Origin: an uncultured Actinomyces sp.
GTDB taxonomy: Bacteria; Actinomycetota; Actinomycetes; Actinomycetales; Actinomycetaceae
Length of the DNA stretch: 16,720 nucleotides
Direction: 5' to 3'
NCBI GenBank assembly: GCA_938022345.1
Contig: CALIEP010000039.1
Location: 1-16,720, forward strand
The notes below the pieces were generated by a model. The model did not search any database. It saw nothing but the letters and a program-made list of their open reading frames with translations, and was not told the origin of the DNA. A program made the position numbers and the translations under genes. This document shows, in pieces, positions 13,372 to 16,720 of this stretch. Within the stretch, counting starts at the first letter, position 1, and each line of letters starts with the position of its first letter.

Positions 13372-15771
13372 ATGTCATTTTTGTGCCACAGGACAACACG
13401 TGCCCTGTTTTCGCTATTGATCACTATTGCAGTGATGAGTGCGTGGATTCTTCTTCCAGTCCCGACTCATGCGGAGGCTCTTTCCTCCTCCCACGACAAG
13501 CACCTGTTAAGCGATAGTCTTCACGTCTCGACGTGCCTTGGGGATAACACTGAGGCGCTGAAGTCTCTGTGTATTACTGGGGAAAATGGGGAAGAACTTC
13601 CTCTTCATGAGGGCGCGCTTCGACTTCGAACGATCCCGGTTGCTCGTGACACTGATCGCGAAATTGATGGGGGATATGAGCTCGATATTAATCTCGACCC
13701 TTCTGTGTTTACGCCGAATTCGCGGTATTCCGTCGAATTAAGCGCACGAGCAGGCGCTGCAGATCTGGAAAAAATTGCTCCGCAATCACTTGGCTTTGAA
13801 TCCCATGAGCATTTCGTCCGTGGAACTGCGTTTGAAGAAGAAAGCGACGGAACCGAGGATTTGTTCCGGGGATTTGTCCTCGAGTCCAGGGGAGAGGACT
13901 TCGCAGCTGGCCCCCTGCATGCGCGTTTCGCTGAACTAGGTATTCGCCCACTGCGCCTTCGCCTTCAGGAACTAATCCCGGGGCAGGAGCCTCGTCTCGT
14001 TGCCGAGGCTGAGTTTAGTGCGAGCATTGAAGCTCCCCAGATCCAGAAGGAAAAGTCCACGCAGAGCGCTGATCTCTCGACCCCAAAGAACGACCACAAT
14101 CGAGAATCCGCACAAAGTGAGGGGGCAGCGGTGCTCCCAGAGGCCAAAGAGGCTCGCGAAGCTTCACTGGCCTCGTCGATGAGTGCGCACACCCAAGCGG
14201 CTCCGCGCGCGAACTTTGGCGAGCGCCGTCTTGTTCTTGACCACGGGCACATCGACCTCTTCTACATGACGCTTGATGATTCGGGACTGCCCGTATTGAA
14301 GGTGATGGAAGATGTCACCGGATCGGGAGTCCAACACGAAGCTGAAGAACTTCGCCTGGTCATTCCTTCCTCGGCTCTTACACACTCGCTTCCTCAAGAC
14401 ATTGTTGCCGGTGGTAGTGGATATTTCCTTCCACAAACTCAAGATCCAACTTTGCCGTGGCCCGGATGGGATGTTCTCTCTCTCGCGCCAGCAGGATTTG
14501 AACGCGTTGAATTTGATGTCAGCTATACCCATCCCAACGGAGGACGTATTTCACTGTGGACCGAAGACTTCCTTTCGGGTCGTAGTTCGCGACTGCGTTC
14601 GGGGGAATTTGAGCTAGATCCACATGGCTCAACAATTGCTCAAGATTATCTTTCACACACGCATGCAAATTGGGTGTTTTCTCAAGCAGGAAGCTATGAG
14701 CTGAGCGTTCAAGCGCGTGCGTATCGAAATGACGGTTCTTTTGAAACGACACGTAAAGCCACGTACCTCATTGAGGTAGGAGGCTCCCAAGGGGTCTCGG
14801 GTCCGCAACACTCAGCTGTCCAAAGCGGTGGGGTGCTTCCCCCAACGGTTGAAGAAAGCCCAGCAGGTGACGACGAAGAATCGCTCACGCGTGATGCGCC
14901 CCAACGCGTAGGTGCTGAGCGCTGTATCCCCACCCGGATTACTCGCGAAGCAAACGAGGATGAAGTCTCACGTATCCGCAGCGATAACGAAACTCCAAAT
15001 CAGGCAATTACGACCCTGAACGTTCAGGTTGGTAGCGAAAATGGAATTACTGACGGTCACTTTGATCTGGGACCGGCGATCGAAAACGGTCAATTAGTCG
15101 CGCGAATCAAAGATGACCGATCTGTGCCTGCGGTGTGGAAAGATCCCGCATCAATGACCTTTGCACTGGGAAATAAGGCAAAGATCAAGGCTCCTGAAGC
15201 TCTGAGCTATGCCGCGGCTGCCGGGCAAGATGTGTGGATGATTCCCGCTACCCAGATTCGAGGGGTACCGTGGCTCGGAATGAACTCACAACGCGAAGAA
15301 ATCGTCACTGAAACCAGCGGGCAGGTCCGTTTTTCTATCCTTGATGTTCAAGGCCCCGGAAATGTCGCAGTATTTGAGTCGGGAAGCCTAGGTGCAGGAA
15401 TCGGCACTCACGTTTTTGACGGCGCAGGAACGAGCTATACCCTGCCTGCCAACACCCATGCCCACCAAAACTGGGTCTTTACTGAGCCAGGCTCCTACCA
15501 ACTGACGATCGCTATGAATGTCTCTCCTCGTGGTGAGGACTTGCGCGGAAGCGGGAGTGGAACGGCTGGATCCTTGATCGCGGCCGGTGGAACAGGGGAA
15601 CACGGACGTCCTCTGGTCTACGCAATCGTCGGTCGCACGGCCTCGGGACAACCGTGCAGCCTGGCATCAACGGGTGCGGGCGCAACAGAGCTTGCTCCCA
15701 TAATCCTTGCGGCCCTCCTCATGGGATGTGGGTGCATCCTTGCCTCGACTCGCATGCGGGTGAGACAGTGA
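13372..15771 (+). CDS. LAxTG-anchored surface protein with two 'anchored repeat' modules, metal-transport associated
   Basis: The protein has 799 residues. A signal peptide covers about 1-36 (TTR, hydrophobic ALFSLLITIAVMSAWILL, then PTHA-EA). Residues of about 37-220 are a region I do not recognise, followed by a Ser/Glu/Ala-rich linker to about 280. Two modules follow. Module 1 runs from LDHGHIDLFYMTL (about 288) through PWPGWD to SHTHANWVFSQAGSYELSV (429-434 core). Module 2 runs from TDGHFDLG (about 561) through PWLGMNS to NTHAHQNWVFTEPGSYQL (696-701 core). They match the actinobacterial 'P_ac_wall_RPT/choice-of-anchor M' domain and ABC-associated repeat protein. LASTG (764-768), a hydrophobic helix and an RMRVRQ tail form a wall-sorting signal of class E type. 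ATG 13372 has AGAGAG six bases before it; ATG 13366 is possible. It probably presents metal or its carrier to the transporter; the function is unproven. Confidence 0.85.
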   Translation: MSFLCHRTTRALFSLLITIAVMSAWILLPVPTHAEALSSSHDKHLLSDSLHVSTCLGDNTEALKSLCITGENGEELPLHEGALRLRTIPVARDTDREIDGGYELDINLDPSVFTPNSRYSVELSARAGAADLEKIAPQSLGFESHEHFVRGTAFEEESDGTEDLFRGFVLESRGEDFAAGPLHARFAELGIRPLRLRLQELIPGQEPRLVAEAEFSASIEAPQIQKEKSTQSADLSTPKNDHNRESAQSEGAAVLPEAKEAREASLASSMSAHTQAAPRANFGERRLVLDHGHIDLFYMTLDDSGLPVLKVMEDVTGSGVQHEAEELRLVIPSSALTHSLPQDIVAGGSGYFLPQTQDPTLPWPGWDVLSLAPAGFERVEFDVSYTHPNGGRISLWTEDFLSGRSSRLRSGEFELDPHGSTIAQDYLSHTHANWVFSQAGSYELSVQARAYRNDGSFETTRKATYLIEVGGSQGVSGPQHSAVQSGGVLPPTVEESPAGDDEESLTRDAPQRVGAERCIPTRITREANEDEVSRIRSDNETPNQAITTLNVQVGSENGITDGHFDLGPAIENGQLVARIKDDRSVPAVWKDPASMTFALGNKAKIKAPEALSYAAAAGQDVWMIPATQIRGVPWLGMNSQREEIVTETSGQVRFSILDVQGPGNVAVFESGSLGAGIGTHVFDGAGTSYTLPANTHAHQNWVFTEPGSYQLTIAMNVSPRGEDLRGSGSGTAGSLIAAGGTGEHGRPLVYAIVGRTASGQPCSLASTGAGATELAPIILAALLMGCGCILASTRMRVRQ

Positions 15772-16720
15772 AGATTGCGCAAATTGCAGCACTTGTCGTT
15801 ACATGCGTTCTTGCTGCAGTAACTGGGGGCTGCGCACCACATTCCGATGCCTCATCACAGCGCCTGAGCATTGTTGCAACAACGGGTATCTTGGCTGATT
15901 TAGCACGAAATGTCGGTGGTGACTACGTTGATGTTCACCAGCTGATTCCCAACGGCGCAGATCCGCACTCGTGGGAGCTGAGCCTGAGAGGTATTCGCGA
16001 TATTGCCTACGCGGATATCGCCGTCACCAACTATCTGATGCTCGAAGACCATTCGGTGATTCGCGCGCTCGATGCGAATCTTCCCAAGGATGCTATTTCA
16101 CTGTCACTGGCGGAAGAAAGCGCAAAGTTTGGCGGCAGCTTGATTCCTCTTGTCGAAGATCGCTCCCTGGACACGCCATGGCTTGGAATGCGAGTCTACG
16201 GCGATGGCAGCCAGAGTGGAGCAAAGCGCTCGTCCCAGGTTGAACTCTCTGTCACTGATGTTGAGGGGCCAGGGCAGGCATGTGCTTACATCACAACAAG
16301 TTTTGGAAGTCCCGAGATTGCCTTTGCCTCTCGAGATGGTTTTAACGCCGGTAATAATTGGCAGACAGATACTTCGATTTTGCCTGTCGGAGCGCACCAA
16401 CATATGAGCTGGGTCTTTACTCAGCCCGGTGTCTACACGCTGCATCTACGTGCCCGCCTGCGTATCGCTCCCGAATCTGAGCCTATAGAGCTTCCTGCCT
16501 CGCAGGTGACTTTTGCAGTGGGAATTGATTCAGAGAAAGTTGCCCGGGAACGTGGTCTCTTTCTTTTGCGCCGAGGCCACAGCGACATCACCGTGGACCT
16601 GAACTCTCGCGCATTAACCCTGATGGTTGACCGAGAAAAAGATGGTGGAGTACCTGAGGGTGCACCACTACGCGAAGCCGTGGAGGAGAGCAAGGGCCTA
16701 CCTTCAACTCTTGCCTCTTT
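15768..16720 (+). CDS. Metal ABC transporter substrate-binding lipoprotein with an inserted anchored-repeat module (partial)
   Basis: GTG 15768 overlaps the preceding stop as GTGA, so translation is coupled. 317 residues are visible and the gene continues past the end. A lipoprotein signal ends VTGGC with Cys22. LSIVATTGILADLARNVGGD to PNGADPHSWELSLRGI is the TroA/ZnuA N-terminal lobe, with His67 (DPH) a typical metal ligand. After about residue 130 the lobe is interrupted: DTPWLGM (about 136-141) to GAHQHMSWVFTQPGVYTL (210-215 core) repeats the second half of the surface-protein module. GHSDITVDLNSRALTLMVD then resembles the first half of another module. This matches the known actinobacterial 'anchored repeat' ABC substrate-binding family. 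ATPase and permease genes would be expected downstream. Zinc or manganese is the likely substrate from family; the Fur-type box upstream agrees. Confidence 0.85.
   Translation, partial: MKIAQIAALVVTCVLAAVTGGCAPHSDASSQRLSIVATTGILADLARNVGGDYVDVHQLIPNGADPHSWELSLRGIRDIAYADIAVTNYLMLEDHSVIRALDANLPKDAISLSLAEESAKFGGSLIPLVEDRSLDTPWLGMRVYGDGSQSGAKRSSQVELSVTDVEGPGQACAYITTSFGSPEIAFASRDGFNAGNNWQTDTSILPVGAHQHMSWVFTQPGVYTLHLRARLRIAPESEPIELPASQVTFAVGIDSEKVARERGLFLLRRGHSDITVDLNSRALTLMVDREKDGGVPEGAPLREAVEESKGLPSTLAS

Noticed and set aside
1..16720. CRISPR arrays, tRNA, rRNA, insertion sequences or phage genes
   Set aside because: I saw no spaced direct repeats, no cloverleaf-like sequence, no transposase or integrase motifs, and no target-site duplications.

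Overview
The window looks like chromosomal DNA of an actinobacterium, most likely a moderate-GC member of the Actinomycetaceae (Actinomyces/Schaalia type). The reasons are a dedicated oligoribonuclease, an ssb paralogue next to ettA, a LAxTG-type sortase signal, the actinobacterial 'anchored repeat' ABC transporter, many GTG starts, and several -10 boxes about 7 nt upstream of a start codon (leaderless mRNAs). This placement is inferred from gene content only.

Layout. (1) 1-2607: end of metF, then metE, whose frame is intact over 769 codons except for one in-frame TAG at codon 173; a strong hairpin terminator follows. (2) 2621-3228: a promoter whose predicted start coincides with the ATG of a 22-codon ORF very rich in Met and Cys, then a stand-alone winged-helix regulator. 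This looks like a sulfur-amino-acid-sensing leader. (3) 3227-4574 (minus): ilvA, sharing a hairpin region with the regulator. (4) 4680-7818: orn, a secondary ssb and ettA. A perfect DnaA box and a 14-bp hairpin lie between orn and ssb, and a bidirectional terminator follows ettA. (5) 7901-8857 (minus): a TesB thioesterase. (6) 8930-12157: a small EIIB-like protein and malQ (plus), meeting a minus-strand EIIB-EIIA pair tail to tail. No EIIC is visible, so this is a split glucose-type PTS around a maltodextrin enzyme. (7) 12223-13290: a GT2 glycosyltransferase behind a palindrome and a probable leaderless promoter. (8) 13306-16720: a promoter overlapped by a Fur/Zur-family inverted repeat, an LASTG-anchored surface protein with two 'anchored repeat' modules, and a GTGA-overlapping metal-type ABC substrate-binding lipoprotein that carries parts of the same module; it runs off the window.

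How they fit together. The metF-metE block and the Met/Cys leader point to methionine and cysteine supply, with metE apparently disabled or mis-sequenced. EIIB, malQ, EIIB and EIIA handle alpha-glucans and PTS phosphate transfer. The last two genes are the start of a metal-uptake operon in which wall-anchored and membrane lipoproteins share a histidine-containing module, probably repressed when metal is plentiful. This operon and the Met/Cys leader are the most interesting parts of the window.
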